Positions 1 through 9,573 of a stretch of DNA of 37,086 nt are shown here, one piece after another; within the stretch, counting starts at the first letter, position 1, and the number at the start of each line of letters is the position of its first letter. The notes beneath the pieces were generated by a model. The model was not told where the DNA came from, ran no database searches, and was given only the letters and a program-made list of their open reading frames with translations. A program made the translations under genes and the position numbers. The stretch is from NCBI GenBank assembly GCA_017417005.1, contig JAFQAA010000057.1, positions 1-37,086 on the forward strand. Direction: 5' to 3'. Source of the DNA: Elusimicrobiaceae bacterium. Its GTDB lineage: Bacteria > Elusimicrobiota > Elusimicrobia > Elusimicrobiales > Elusimicrobiaceae.

Positions 1-289
1 AGCGATATTCGGCCGTAAGCATTTTTTTATATTGGCTATAATATTTATCGCGAATTTCTTTCCAAAAGACATAATTGCAATCGCTTAATTTTCTTAAATC
101 TTCTATGGCATTACGAAAATCTTGTTCAAAAGAAATATCGGTTAAAGGGGCCCTTCTTTTATGCTGCACGCACATTTCCTCCAAACGAACAAATAATTGG
201 CGGAAATCTTCATTATATTTACGCAATTTTATTTGGGAATCTTCAACCTGTTTTAATATTATTTGTAAGTTTTGTTCTAGTTCGCTCAT
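1..289 (-). CDS. Coiled-coil protein, C-terminus cut off by window edge
   Basis: An open frame starts at an ATG at 289 and runs off the window without a stop, giving about 96 residues. The start is supported by a 4-nt ATGA overlap with the stop codon of the upstream histidine kinase, a typical sign of translational coupling. The visible protein begins MSELEQNLQIILKQVEDSQ and is charged and helical (heptad-like L/I spacing, many E, K, R, Q) with no signal peptide or membrane segment, so it looks cytoplasmic. No family is recognised. Its position last in the gatB-barrel-kinase run suggests it works with the kinase, possibly as a partner or the N-terminal part of a regulator; that is inference only. 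Confidence 0.6.
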   Translation of the reverse strand, partial: MSELEQNLQIILKQVEDSQIKLRKYNEDFRQLFVRLEEMCVQHKRRAPLTDISFEQDFRNAIEDLRKLSDCNYVFWKEIRDKYYSQYKKMLTAEYR

Positions 290-1056
290 TTATCTTTTTG
301 AGGTTTAGGAAATTTTAGGGAAATTATAGTCCCCACACCATATTGAGAGCGCATAGCAATATGGCCTTTATGCAAAGCCATAATCCTTTTAACCAAAGCA
401 AGACCTAAACCCCACCCCTCTATTTGTCCTGTAAAGAAATCATCAACTTGATAAAAAGTTTCAAAAATTTTATGTGATTCTTCTTCTTTGATACCGACGC
501 CATTATCGGCTATTGCAACAACATCCTGGCCTTCTTCTTCATAATAAAAAAGTTTCAACCGCTTATTCATATTATTGTTAAACTTAATACTATTATCAAG
601 TAATTCTTCTAAAGCCATAATAAACAATTTTTTATCTGCGGAAATTGTTGTTTCTTCGGAGCATTTAATTTCCACATTGGGCCCTTTGCGGCGCATAGTT
701 TCCTCGGAAGAGTTAACATTTACGGCATCATCCCTAAAAATACATTTCGCGGCAACTTCCGTTAAAACGGAATATAAATTAATTTCTTCTTTTTTTATAT
801 CTGTTTCTTTTAATTCATTTATAGAAGAAAAATGAACTAACCTATCTACCAAAAGGGCCATCTTTTGTCCTTGTTTACTGATATTGCGCAAAGCCTGTAT
901 ATTAAAGGAAGACATTTCCCCAGGTTGTATTGTAGATAAAATTGTTTCGCTATAACCATTTATTATGGATAAAGGCGTTTTTAATTTATGCGACACTAGA
1001 GCAAGTAATTTTGATGCCGGATCTTTTGCTATTTGCGGTTTTATTTCTTCTGCCAT
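286..1056 (-). CDS. Soluble histidine kinase without a sensor domain
   Basis: A 256-residue protein consisting almost only of a histidine kinase core. The H-box is SHKLKTPLS with the phosphorylatable His at 23. In the ATPase domain the N-box is LLDNSIKFN (Asn 155), the G1 box DNGVGI is at 184-189 and the G2 box GWGLGLAL is near 214-221. There is no transmembrane segment, PAS or HAMP domain ahead of the H-box, so signal input must come from a partner protein. No response regulator gene is visible nearby. It lies 17 nt downstream of a barrel protein gene and overlaps the next coiled-coil gene by 4 nt, so the coiled-coil protein is a natural candidate partner. Kinase class is certain; the signal is unknown. 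Confidence 0.9.
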   Translation of the reverse strand: MAEEIKPQIAKDPASKLLALVSHKLKTPLSIINGYSETILSTIQPGEMSSFNIQALRNISKQGQKMALLVDRLVHFSSINELKETDIKKEEINLYSVLTEVAAKCIFRDDAVNVNSSEETMRRKGPNVEIKCSEETTISADKKLFIMALEELLDNSIKFNNNMNKRLKLFYYEEEGQDVVAIADNGVGIKEEESHKIFETFYQVDDFFTGQIEGWGLGLALVKRIMALHKGHIAMRSQYGVGTIISLKFPKPQKDK

Positions 1057-1073
1057 AAGATGTAATCCTCTTG

Positions 1074-1928
1074 TTAAAATTTAAAAGATATAGAACCTTT
1101 AAAAATATCTTTATCTTTTTGCGACTCAATAAAAATATGATTATAGGCTAAATTAATATAAAAATTATTTTTCATCATTATCATAGTGGAAAAAAGCGCT
1201 GAATGTTGCGCTGAAATATCTTTATCTTGAAATTCTATAAATCTATAAGAAATTGTAGTAATACTTTGACTTACTTGGGAATTCCACCTTATCTTTGCCC
1301 CGATAGAACCTTTAGGTAAATTTAGAACATAGTTTAAAGTATCAAGGGAAGCTATATTTTGCTGGTCTAAAACGCCGGCAATACTTTCAACAGAACTAAT
1401 GCCGGAAAGATACTCAAACATATTACCGCTTATTTCAAAGAAATAGGCATTAAAGTAATTTAAACTTATCCCCCCTTCATAAGCAAGTTGATTAAACTTT
1501 TCCTTATTTGCGCTAAGCCCTGTTTTATTAACATAAGCATCCTGGCTGGCAAAGCCAAGAGCAAAAAAGACATCCGCAAAGGAATTATCAACTTCATCTT
1601 TTTTTATAGTAAAACTAAAAGAAGTTTTTGCCCCAAAAGCACTGGCCTCATTTGCATTATCCGGAATAATAAAAGGTCTAAGAAGCAAAACAAAGTTTTC
1701 TGTTTTAAGCACTAAGGGCAAACTAAAAGTATAAATATGATTTTCTATATTTTCATACTCTGTTAAATCAAAATTAAAACCGAGATTAACCAAATAGTTT
1801 AAATCTTGCGAAACATATACACTATTTTGCCAAAAAGCATTACTATAGGTAAAACTTTCTGATACCTCTAAAGCATTTAAGGCAAAAGTGCCTAGCAAAA
1901 AAATAATTGTTAAGAAAATCTTTCTCAT
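1074..1928 (-). CDS. Secreted beta-barrel outer-membrane protein
   Basis: A 284-residue protein with an N-terminal signal peptide (MRKIFLTIIFLLGTFALNA, cleavage likely near residue 19). The mature part alternates hydrophobic and polar residues, is rich in F, Y, N and S, and ends in Phe (SFKF), the usual C-terminal signature of barrels inserted by BamA. This supports an outer-membrane beta-barrel of perhaps 12-14 strands. No specific family is recognised and no substrate can be named. The gene sits 20 nt downstream of gatB and 17 nt upstream of the histidine kinase, so it is probably cotranscribed with both. Confidence 0.75.
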   Translation of the reverse strand: MRKIFLTIIFLLGTFALNALEVSESFTYSNAFWQNSVYVSQDLNYLVNLGFNFDLTEYENIENHIYTFSLPLVLKTENFVLLLRPFIIPDNANEASAFGAKTSFSFTIKKDEVDNSFADVFFALGFASQDAYVNKTGLSANKEKFNQLAYEGGISLNYFNAYFFEISGNMFEYLSGISSVESIAGVLDQQNIASLDTLNYVLNLPKGSIGAKIRWNSQVSQSITTISYRFIEFQDKDISAQHSALFSTMIMMKNNFYINLAYNHIFIESQKDKDIFKGSISFKF

Positions 1929-1948
1929 AACTTTATTCTACTATATAA

Positions 1949-3385
1949 TTAACCCATTAAGCGAACAAGAATTTTGTTAATAATAGCCGGGTTTGCTTTA
2001 CCTTTGGAAAGCTTCATAACCATACCGACCATAGCCCCAATTGCTTTTGTGTTGCCACCTTTATAATCGCTAACGGCTTTGGGGTTAGCTTCAAGAGCCT
2101 GTTTAGCCCAGGCTTCTATTTGCGCTTCATCATTTATTTGGGTTTGACCTAAACTTTTAACAAGATCGGCAATTTTTTTATGTTCGTTAAAAGCTTTAGG
2201 GAAAATTTCCCTTGCCATTTTTATTGAAATTTTACCCTCTTGGATAAACTTGATTAACTCGGCAAGTTCGCTTGGCGGCAAGGGGCTAGCTTCTATTTCC
2301 TTTCCGGCGGCATTTAAAGCACCAAGCAAATCTGTACCTATCCAATTTGAAGCCTGTTTTGCAGGAACGCCGTAAGACAAAACTTTTTCAAAATATTCTG
2401 TAATTTGGCGACTCTTTGTTAAAATACCGGCATCATAAGTAGCAAGGCCAAGTTCGCGCTCAAAATATTCTCTTTTTTGTGCGGAAAGCATTGGCATTGA
2501 AGCGCGAACCTGGGCAATTTCCTCATCCGTAATAATTAAAGGTTTTAAATCAGGCTCCGGAAAATATCTATATTCTTGCGCGGTTTCTTTGCTGCGCATA
2601 ACTTTTGTTTGACCGGCGACTTCATCCCAAAGCATTGTTTGCTGGTGCAAGGTTTGGCCTTCTTTAACAGCGGCAATTTGGCGGTTAATTTCATAAGTTA
2701 GGGCATCTTTTACAGCCTTAAAAGAATTAAGATTTTTTATCTCCATCCTTGTGCCAAATTTCTCTTGGCCTTTTGGACGGACAGAAACATTGACATCAAC
2801 CCTTAGCTCGCCTTTTTCCATATCGCAATTTGAAACATCAAGCCAAGATAAAAGGGAGCGCAAGTTTGTTAAATAATCATAGGCTTCTTGCGGAGTTCTT
2901 AAATCAGGCTCGCCGACAATTTCTAGTAAAGGCACGCCGCTTCTGTTTAGATCTACAAGGGAATCACTTGCCTCGTGCATACTTTTGCCGGCATCTTCTT
3001 CTAAATGGGCGCGGGTAATGCCAATTTTTTTGGTATTACCGGCAGCATCTTTAATTTCTATATAACCTTTACCTATAATAGGTTTATCATCTTGCGAAAT
3101 TTGATAGCCTTTTGGCAAATCAGGATAAAAATAATTTTTACGCGCAAAAACAGATTCTTTATTTATCTGAGCATTAAAGCCAAAACCTGCTTTTAAAGCA
3201 AGTTCAACAGCTTTTTTATTAAGAACGGGTAAAGCACCGGGCTGGCCGCTACACACGGGGCAAAGTGCGGTATTGGGTGCAAGGTTCTTTTTTGCTCCGC
3301 TTGGGCAAGAGCAAAACATTTTACTTTCGGTATTTAGTTGGACATGAATTTCAAGTCCGATAATAGCTTCAAAATTTTGTTCCAT
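1949..3385 (-). CDS. gatB: Asp-tRNA(Asn)/Glu-tRNA(Gln) amidotransferase subunit B
   Basis: GatB is the tRNA-binding and kinase subunit of GatCAB, which converts mischarged Glu-tRNA(Gln) and/or Asp-tRNA(Asn) to the amidated forms in the cytoplasm. The 478-residue length is normal. The N-terminus carries the family signature IIGLEIHVQLNT and a four-Cys zinc site (C25, C27, C42, C45 in CSC and CPVC). The C-terminal third has the tail and YqeY-like helical region that touches the tRNA elbow, including KGGNTKAIGAMVG. The start gives the usual short N-terminus before the GLEIH motif. gatA and gatC are not in the window, so the complex is encoded at dispersed loci. It appears to be the first gene of the minus-strand run and diverges from clpC. 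Confidence 0.97.
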   Translation of the reverse strand: MEQNFEAIIGLEIHVQLNTESKMFCSCPSGAKKNLAPNTALCPVCSGQPGALPVLNKKAVELALKAGFGFNAQINKESVFARKNYFYPDLPKGYQISQDDKPIIGKGYIEIKDAAGNTKKIGITRAHLEEDAGKSMHEASDSLVDLNRSGVPLLEIVGEPDLRTPQEAYDYLTNLRSLLSWLDVSNCDMEKGELRVDVNVSVRPKGQEKFGTRMEIKNLNSFKAVKDALTYEINRQIAAVKEGQTLHQQTMLWDEVAGQTKVMRSKETAQEYRYFPEPDLKPLIITDEEIAQVRASMPMLSAQKREYFERELGLATYDAGILTKSRQITEYFEKVLSYGVPAKQASNWIGTDLLGALNAAGKEIEASPLPPSELAELIKFIQEGKISIKMAREIFPKAFNEHKKIADLVKSLGQTQINDEAQIEAWAKQALEANPKAVSDYKGGNTKAIGAMVGMVMKLSKGKANPAIINKILVRLMG

Positions 3386-3464
3386 ATTTTAATATGATAT
3401 CATAAAGATAAGTTTTAAGAAAGAGTTTTTAATTTAAAAATTAAGGTTTCTCTTAAATTTATAT

Positions 3465-3470
3465 ATAATA
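3465..3470 (+). promoter_or_regulatory. clpC: Probable -10 element for clpC-recA
   Basis: A perfect TATAAT lies 35 nt before the clpC start codon, leaving room for a leader carrying the AAGGA ribosome site at 3494-3498. A second hexamer, TATACT at 3486-3491, would place the start of transcription inside the ribosome site, so the upstream box is preferred. No convincing -35 box, CIRCE element or CtsR operator is visible in the 120-bp gap to gatB. Confidence 0.4.
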
Positions 3471-3505
3471 TAAGTAAACACATTTTATACTCTAAGGATT
3501 TTATT

Positions 3506-5989
3506 ATGTTAAGATTTAGCCCGGGCGCACAAAAAGCAGTTTTGATTGCACAACAGGAAGCAAAAAAATTAAATCACGATTATGTAGGAACAGAACACCT
3601 TTTGCTTGGTCTTGCCAAAGCAGAAGGAGAAATTTCTTATGCAATTTTATACAATCTTGGTCTTGAAGCACCAAAAATTATTAACGCTATTGAACAACTG
3701 GTAGGAAGAGGCGACGGCGTTTCTATACCAAGTGAAATACCTTTTAACGCAAGATCAAAAAGGGTTCTTGAACGCTCTTTTGAAGAAGCACAAATTTTAA
3801 ACAGCGTGTTTATAAATACAGAACATTTGCTCCTTGGGCTTGCTGCCGAACAAGAAGGCGTGGGTGCGCGTATTTTGCAAAATTTTAATATTACAGAAGA
3901 CCTTATAAGAGCTTTGGTTTTAAAAACAATTTCCGAACAGGAAAGGGAATTTAAAGAAGAAAAAGAAAATAAAACTTTGGCCGGCTTAGAAAAGAAGCAA
4001 GAAACTTCTTCAACGCCAACCCTTGATGAACATTCCCGCGATTTAACCCAACTTGCCCGGGAAGGCAAACTGGACCCTGTTATCGGCAGAGAAGAAGAAA
4101 TTGAACGCCTAACCCAAATACTTGCAAGAAGAACAAAAAATAATCCTATTTTAATCGGCGACCCCGGTGTCGGTAAAACCGCTATTGTTGAAGGGCTTGC
4201 TCAGCGTATGGCAAGTGGCGAAATTGCCGAAGTTTTACACAATAAACGCCTTGTTAATATTGACCTTGGTTCGCTTGTTGCCGGCACAAAATACCGCGGC
4301 GAGTTTGAACAAAGACTTAAAAATATTATCAGCGAAGTGGAAGAAGCAAAAAATGTTATTTTGTTTATTGACGAGTTCCACACTATCGTCGGTGCAGGCG
4401 CGGCGGAAGGCTCTATGGATGCTTCAAATATGTTAAAACCGGCTTTGGCAAGGGGTTCTTTTCAATGTATCGGTGCTACCACTTTTGATGAATATAGAAA
4501 ATATGTGGAAGCAGACCCGGCTTTAGAAAGAAGATTTCAACCAATTACAACCGAACCTGCTTCTTTAAGTGAAACTATTGAAATTTTAAAAGGTTTAAAA
4601 AATAAATACGAACAACACCACGAAGTTGTTTTTACTGATGAGGCTTTAAAAGCAGCGGCAAATATCGCAGATAGATATATTACAGAGCGCGCTTTGCCAG
4701 ATAAGGCTATTGACCTCTTAGATGAAGCAGGCTCAAGAGTGCGTTTAAAAAATTCCACCTTGCCGCCAAGTTTAAGAGAAAAGCAAAAAACCTTAAACGC
4801 TTTAAACGAAGAAAAAGAAGAAGCCTTAAATAAACAAAAATACGAGGCTGCTGAAAAAATAAAACAAAAAATTTCTAAACTTAGTGAAGAAATTGAAAAG
4901 GCAAAAGAAACTTTCTTTAAAAATAAAAAGAAAAAGCACCCGCAAGTTTCCGCCGAAGATATTGCTATTGTTGCTTCTAAATGGACGGGTATTCCCGTAA
5001 CGCGTTTAACCCAAAGCCAGACCGATAAAATCTTGAATATGGAAGCATTCTTACACGAAAGAATTATCGGCCAGGATGAAGGCGTGCACGCAATTTCCCA
5101 GGCAATTAAAAGAAGCAGAACCGGTCTTTCTAACCCCAACAGACCTTTGGGCGGTTTTTTATTTTTAGGGCCGACCGGTGTGGGTAAAACCGAACTTGCC
5201 AAAACTTTGGCTTCTTTTCTTTTTGGCGATGAAGATGCAATGATAAGAATTGATATGTCTGAATATATGGAAAAATTTGCCGTTTCACGCTTAATCGGTG
5301 CGCCCCCGGGTTATGTGGGTTATGAAGAAGGCGGCCAACTGACCGAAGCCGTCAGACGCCGCCCTTACAGCGTGGTCGTTTTAGACGAATTTGAAAAAGC
5401 ACACCCGGATATTTATAATATCCTTTTGCAAGTGCTTGATGAAGGCAGTTTGACCGATAATTTAGGCCATAAAGTTAATTTTAAAAATACTATAATTATT
5501 ATGACTTCCAATGTCGGCGCGCGCGAAATTGTTAATAAAGGCAGCCGCCTTGGCTTTACCGCGCAAAATACTTTGCAGGAACAATATGCCGATATGAAAG
5601 TTGATGTTCTTGACCAAGTAAAAAGAACCTTTAACCCGGAGTTTATAAACAGAATTGACGAAATTATTGTTTTCCACCAATTAACCGAGGAAAATATGCG
5701 CAAAATTCTTGATATAAACTTAAAAGATATTGAAACAAAACTTGCCGCCCATAATTTAAAAATTAAATGGACGGCAGGCGTAAAAGATTTTTTAGTCAAA
5801 ACCGGCTTTGACCCAAAATACGGCGCAAGACCGCTTTTAAGAACTATCAGGCGCGAACTTGAAGACCCTTTAGCCGAGTATATTTTGGAAAATCAACTTG
5901 GCGATAAAAACGAAGTTGTGGCCGATTTTGATAAAGAAAAAGATAAAATAGTTTTTAGTATTTCAAAACCCAAAAGTGCTAAAAAATAG
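3506..5989 (+). CDS. clpC: ClpC-type AAA+ unfoldase of the Clp protease
   Basis: An 827-residue Clp/Hsp100 ATPase that unfolds substrates and feeds them to ClpP. Domain order is: a double Clp-N repeat (about 1-145, with [12 protein letters not shown] and its second copy [11 protein letters not shown]), AAA-1 (Walker A GDPGVGKT at 218-225, Walker B ILFIDEFH), a middle UVR motif ([18 protein letters not shown]) and AAA-2 (Walker A GPTGVGKT at 555-562). The UVR segment and the short middle domain mark ClpC rather than ClpB. The start has a good AAGGA ribosome site. recA follows after 13 nt, so the two are almost certainly cotranscribed, linking proteolysis with DNA repair. Confidence 0.96.
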   Translation: MLRFSPGAQKAVLIAQQEAKKLNHDYVGTEHLLLGLAKAEGEISYAILYNLGLEAPKIINAIEQLVGRGDGVSIPSEIPFNARSKRVLERSFEEAQILNSVFINTEHLLLGLAAEQEGVGARILQNFNITEDLIRALVLKTISEQEREFKEEKENKTLAGLEKKQETSSTPTLDEHSRDLTQLAREGKLDPVIGREEEIERLTQILARRTKNNPILIGDPGVGKTAIVEGLAQRMASGEIAEVLHNKRLVNIDLGSLVAGTKYRGEFEQRLKNIISEVEEAKNVILFIDEFHTIVGAGAAEGSMDASNMLKPALARGSFQCIGATTFDEYRKYVEADPALERRFQPITTEPASLSETIEILKGLKNKYEQHHEVVFTDEALKAAANIADRYITERALPDKAIDLLDEAGSRVRLKNSTLPPSLREKQKTLNALNEEKEEALNKQKYEAAEKIKQKISKLSEEIEKAKETFFKNKKKKHPQVSAEDIAIVASKWTGIPVTRLTQSQTDKILNMEAFLHERIIGQDEGVHAISQAIKRSRTGLSNPNRPLGGFLFLGPTGVGKTELAKTLASFLFGDEDAMIRIDMSEYMEKFAVSRLIGAPPGYVGYEEGGQLTEAVRRRPYSVVVLDEFEKAHPDIYNILLQVLDEGSLTDNLGHKVNFKNTIIIMTSNVGAREIVNKGSRLGFTAQNTLQEQYADMKVDVLDQVKRTFNPEFINRIDEIIVFHQLTEENMRKILDINLKDIETKLAAHNLKIKWTAGVKDFLVKTGFDPKYGARPLLRTIRRELEDPLAEYILENQLGDKNEVVADFDKEKDKIVFSISKPKSAKK

Positions 5990-6002
5990 GAGGAAGTAAA
6001 AA

Positions 6003-7046
6003 ATGGCAGAAACAAATTTAGATAAGAAAAAAGCCCTTGAACTTGCTATCGGGCAGATTGAAAAATCTTTCGGCAAGGGCGCAATTTGCCGCCTGGGACA
6101 AGCGGCTACGCAAAAAATTGAGTGTATCCCCACGGGTGCGCTTTCCCTAGATTTAGCCCTTGGTATCGGCGGTATTCCGCGCGGCAGAGTTATTGAAATT
6201 TACGGCCCGGAAGCAGGCGGCAAAACAACTTTAAGTTTGCATATTGCAGCCCAAGCCCAAAAAGCAGGCGGAACGGTTGCTTTTATTGACGCTGAGCACG
6301 CTTTAGACCCGTCTTATGCAAAACTTATCGGCGTAAATATTGATGAATTATTTATCTCCCAACCAGATAGCGGCGAACAGGCTTTGGAAATTGCGGAAAA
6401 ATTAGTCCGCTCCGGTGCAACGGATTTGATTATTATTGACTCTGTTGCGGCCCTTGTTCCCCAGGCTGAAATTGAAGGCGAAATGGGCGATGCCCATGTC
6501 GGTCTTCAAGCCCGCTTAATGAGCCAAGCTTTAAGAAAATTAACCAGCCTTCTTGCTAAAACAAAAACAAGTATTATCTTTATTAACCAACTCCGCCAAA
6601 AAATCGGGGTGATGTTTGGCAACCCGGAAACTACCCCGGGCGGTCTTGCTTTAAAGTTTTATTCTTCCGTTCGTTTGGAAGTTAGAAAAATTGAAAACCT
6701 TAAAACAGGCGAACATGTTATTGGCACTCGCGTCAGAGTAAAAGTTGTTAAAAATAAAGTAGCTCCGCCTTATAGACAAGCCGAGTTTACTATGCTCCAC
6801 GGCGAAGGTATCTCTAAGGAAGCCTGCCTTATTTCTATGGGGGCTGATAATAATGTTATTGAAAAAAGCGGCAGCTGGTTTATTTATAATGGCGAAAAAC
6901 TCGGTCAAGGTGCAGAAAATGCCCGCCAATATTTAAAAGATAACCCGGAAGTAGCAAACGAAATTGAGAATAAATTAAAAGAAATGTTCTTAAATACAGG
7001 CACGCTTCCGACCAAGGCTGATAAAAAAGCAAAAAAAGCAGCCTAA
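6003..7046 (+). CDS. recA: Recombinase RecA
   Basis: A 347-residue RecA, the ATP-dependent strand-exchange protein that also stimulates LexA-type self-cleavage. The nucleotide-binding core is intact: Walker [10 protein letters not shown], the MAW-type segment [10 protein letters not shown], Walker [12 protein letters not shown]1/L2 region [14 protein letters not shown] and [19 protein letters not shown]. The P-loop reads AG where most RecA proteins have SS; the invariant glycines, Lys and Thr remain. The C-terminus is Lys-rich ([10 protein letters not shown]) rather than acidic. A strong AGGAGG ribosome site sits just before the ATG. The gene follows clpC by 13 nt and ends in its own terminator. 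No LexA-type operator was recognised. Confidence 0.98.
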   Translation: MAETNLDKKKALELAIGQIEKSFGKGAICRLGQAATQKIECIPTGALSLDLALGIGGIPRGRVIEIYGPEAGGKTTLSLHIAAQAQKAGGTVAFIDAEHALDPSYAKLIGVNIDELFISQPDSGEQALEIAEKLVRSGATDLIIIDSVAALVPQAEIEGEMGDAHVGLQARLMSQALRKLTSLLAKTKTSIIFINQLRQKIGVMFGNPETTPGGLALKFYSSVRLEVRKIENLKTGEHVIGTRVRVKVVKNKVAPPYRQAEFTMLHGEGISKEACLISMGADNNVIEKSGSWFIYNGEKLGQGAENARQYLKDNPEVANEIENKLKEMFLNTGTLPTKADKKAKKAA

Positions 7047-7063
7047 GAATATTCTTATTATAT

Positions 7064-7100
7064 ATAGGGCTTATGGCTGCGCGCTGTAAGCCCTATTTTT
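7064..7100 (+). terminator. Rho-independent terminator after recA
   Basis: A perfect 10-bp stem, ATAGGGCTTA (7064-7073) with TAAGCCCTAT (7087-7096), 13-nt loop, followed by TTTT. It ends the clpC-recA unit. The T-run ends only 7 nt before the ATG of the downstream recombinase. Confidence 0.85.
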
Positions 7101-7107
7101 ATAAAAA

Positions 7108-7986
7108 ATGGAAATTGAAGATTTTTTAAATCACCTTTCTTTTGAAAGGCAATTATCTAAAAACACTATCCTTGCTTATGGCAGAGATACTAGGCAGTTT
7201 TTTGCCTATTGCGCGCAAAATAAAACAGAGCCGGTGCAGGCAACGCCGGAGTTTTTGGATAATTATATTTACCATTTAAAAGCCGAACTTATGCTTGCCC
7301 CTGCCAGCACCCAAAGAAAACTTGAAGCCCTAAAAGCTTATTATAAATTTTTGATGATTGAAGGTCTAATAAAAGAAGACCCTTCGCGTTTTTTAATTTC
7401 GGCCAGAACTATCCGCCACTTGCCAAAGCAATTAACAAAAGAGCAAATGGATAGGCTTTTAAGTTTTCCTGCCAAAACTTTTAGCGAAAAGAGGACCTTA
7501 GCCATTTTGCATTTACTTTATGCTAGCGGCATAAGAGTTAGCGAACTTATAAACTTGCGTATTGAAAATGTTAACCTTGAAGAAAGGTGGCTGCTAGCCT
7601 TTGGTAAAGGCAGAAAACAAAGATTTGTGCCTATTAATAAAGAAGCCTGCCGGGTTTTAAAAGATTATTTGGAACTTAGGCGTTTTCACTTTGCTAAAAA
7701 AAATACTTCTGATGAGTTCTTTTTAAACCGCGACGGCAAAAAAATGAGCCGTGTTATTGTTTGGAAAGACCTTGCCGAAATCGGCCGTTTAAGCGGTATT
7801 ACAACCAAATTACACCCCCACCTTTTGCGCCACACTTTTGCAACACACCTGCTTAGTGGCGGGGCGGATTTACGCTCGCTTCAAGAAATGTTAGGCCATG
7901 AAAGCTTAAACACCACCCAAATTTATACCCATGTAAATACCCAAGATCTGAAGAGAAAGCATAAACTAGCACACCCAAGGGGCTAA
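7108..7986 (+). CDS. xerD: XerD-type tyrosine recombinase
   Basis: A 292-residue site-specific recombinase of the XerC/XerD type that resolves chromosome dimers at dif with its partner and FtsK. The N-terminal SAM-like core-binding domain (about 1-100, FLNHLSFERQLSKNTILAYG) is followed by the catalytic domain with Arg143, the His238-x-x-Arg241 pair (HPHLLRH), His264 (LGHES) and the nucleophile Tyr273 (TTQIYTHV). The HPRG C-terminus favours XerD over XerC, but the assignment within the pair is not certain. The ATG at 7108 is the first possible in-frame start (a TAA lies just upstream), yet it has no ribosome site and sits directly behind the recA terminator. A host Xer protein is likelier than a mobile integrase because no element is visible around it. 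Confidence 0.88.
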   Translation: MEIEDFLNHLSFERQLSKNTILAYGRDTRQFFAYCAQNKTEPVQATPEFLDNYIYHLKAELMLAPASTQRKLEALKAYYKFLMIEGLIKEDPSRFLISARTIRHLPKQLTKEQMDRLLSFPAKTFSEKRTLAILHLLYASGIRVSELINLRIENVNLEERWLLAFGKGRKQRFVPINKEACRVLKDYLELRRFHFAKKNTSDEFFLNRDGKKMSRVIVWKDLAEIGRLSGITTKLHPHLLRHTFATHLLSGGADLRSLQEMLGHESLNTTQIYTHVNTQDLKRKHKLAHPRG

Positions 7987-8093
7987 TGTGCTATAACAAA
8001 AAATATTTTTAAAAGCAATACTATTAAAAGTTTTTTCTTCCCCCCAAACTTTTTAACTGATAAAATATAAGTATAGAAGTAATGGAGGAAAAA

Positions 8094-9341
8094 ATGAAAA
8101 AACTAACAAAAATCGCAACTTTAGTGTTATCCGTTTGCTTTGCCGGTCAGATTGCTTTTGCCGCTGGCTTTGGTTTATATGAGTTCAGCGCAAGAGGCAA
8201 TGCTATGGGCGGTGCCGTTTTAGCAGGGGAAGCAGAACCTGCCTCTTTGGCACTTAACCCGGCCTTAATTACCCAATTACCCGGCAAACAGGTTCAATTA
8301 TCCGCAACTCTTGTTACTGCAAAAATTGAAGATGTAGAATATGGCTCTGCCAAAACTGATACAGATAGAGAATGGTGGCCTTTGCCCGCTTTATATTATA
8401 CCCAACAACTTGGGGAAAAATGGTGGCTTGGCTTGGGTGCTTTTACCCGCTTTGGTTTAAGTAATACTTATTCTGATAAAGGTTGGATGTTGCCAGAAAC
8501 AGGAACACATAGTTTATACCATGTGGGCGTAGTAACCTATACCGTTCAACCGACAGTTGCTTACCAAGCAACAGATAAACTTTCCGTTGCTGCCGGTCTT
8601 GAAGTTCAATATTTAAACTTTACAGAAAAAGTAAACTTTGGGAACGTCGCACATTTAGATTTAGATGGGGATAGCGTTTCCTGGTCAGGTATGCTTGCTT
8701 TCTTCTATAATGCTAATGAAAAGGTTAACTTTGGTGGTAGTTTCCGTATGAGAAACGACCACAGCGTTAGAGGCCCGGTAAATTATGAAGAAAGCACTCT
8801 GCCTTCCTCTTTCGTTAAGGCAGGCGATTTCTGGGGCGATATTACCTTCCCCGCACAACTTGCTTTAGGTGCTTCTTATAAACCAACCGATAAATGGTTA
8901 TTTGAATTTAACTGGACAAATATCTTCTGGAGCTGTTTTAGATCCATTGATATTTACTTTGATAATGTCCCCGGCGGTGGCGCAACCCCCGGTATGATGG
9001 GAACAGCACAAGGTAATATGAAAGAATATCAAGATGCTTACAGAATCGGTATCGGTGCTGAATATACTTTAAATGATAAAACCAAACTGCGCGGTAGCTT
9101 CATCTTTGATAAATCACCTATAAACGATAGATTTATGGATGTTATGCTTCCTGCTGATGATAGATATATTGTTGGTCTTGGTGCAGGTTTTGATTTAGGC
9201 AAAAATGTTCTTTTAGACCTCAGTTATAATATCTTATTTGTTCAAGGTTTAGACGGCGTTGCTGCAGATCAAACAACTCCCGTTGACTACAAAAGTTCTA
9301 TCAGCCACTTGATGGGTATTTCAGTTAGATACACTTTCTAA
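8094..9341 (+). CDS. FadL/OmpP1/TodX-type outer-membrane transport protein
   Basis: A 415-residue outer-membrane protein resembling the FadL family, which imports long-chain fatty acids and other hydrophobic compounds. After a signal peptide (MKKLTKIATLVLSVCFAG then QIAFA) comes the family start AAGFGLYEFSARGNAMGGAV, followed by ALNPALITQLPGKQ. The C-terminus is a barrel end, SVRYTF. An ATG 12 nt upstream at 8082 is in frame but contains the ribosome site GGAGG (8084-8088), so 8094 is the better start. The gene is monocistronic: an AT-rich promoter region lies upstream and a terminator follows. Substrate is unknown. Confidence 0.88.
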   Translation: MKKLTKIATLVLSVCFAGQIAFAAGFGLYEFSARGNAMGGAVLAGEAEPASLALNPALITQLPGKQVQLSATLVTAKIEDVEYGSAKTDTDREWWPLPALYYTQQLGEKWWLGLGAFTRFGLSNTYSDKGWMLPETGTHSLYHVGVVTYTVQPTVAYQATDKLSVAAGLEVQYLNFTEKVNFGNVAHLDLDGDSVSWSGMLAFFYNANEKVNFGGSFRMRNDHSVRGPVNYEESTLPSSFVKAGDFWGDITFPAQLALGASYKPTDKWLFEFNWTNIFWSCFRSIDIYFDNVPGGGATPGMMGTAQGNMKEYQDAYRIGIGAEYTLNDKTKLRGSFIFDKSPINDRFMDVMLPADDRYIVGLGAGFDLGKNVLLDLSYNILFVQGLDGVAADQTTPVDYKSSISHLMGISVRYTF

Positions 9342-9360
9342 CCTAAAATTAAAACAGATT

Positions 9361-9391
9361 AAACCCCTGCTTTTTGCAGGGGTTTTTTATT
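9361..9391 (+). terminator. Terminator after the FadL-like gene
   Basis: Stem CCCCTGC (9364-9370) with GCAGGGG (9376-9382), five-T loop, flanked by AAA and a six-T run. The same core recurs at 12049-12068. Confidence 0.9.
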
Positions 9392-9400
9392 TTCATTATT

Positions 9401-9497
9401 TATCGTCATTCCAGAAAGTCTTTGTCTGGAATCTATAACCCTTTGTCATTTAAAAATAGGAAGAGATGCTGAACAAAAACTTTTCAGCATGACGATA
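9401..9497. repeat. 97-bp palindromic REP/MITE-like element
   Basis: The ends are inverted repeats, TATCGTCAT (9401-9409) and ATGACGATA (9489-9497). Inside are two hairpins: TCCAGA/TCTGGA (9410-9415 and 9425-9430) and ATGCTGAA/TTCAGCAT (9466-9473 and 9483-9490). A related 3' half is found at 19560-19590, so this is an interspersed element. It has no coding capacity. Confidence 0.7.
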
Positions 9498-9573
9498 TAA
9501 CTATTGCAAATGGTATATTAAAATTTTTATTTTTCCTCTTGTAAATGAAAACATTTTATAATATTATATATCT

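Noticed and set aside
75-308. Plus-strand reading frame
   Set aside because: It is the shadow of the coiled-coil gene and the kinase end on the minus strand, whose overlap and composition are more convincing.
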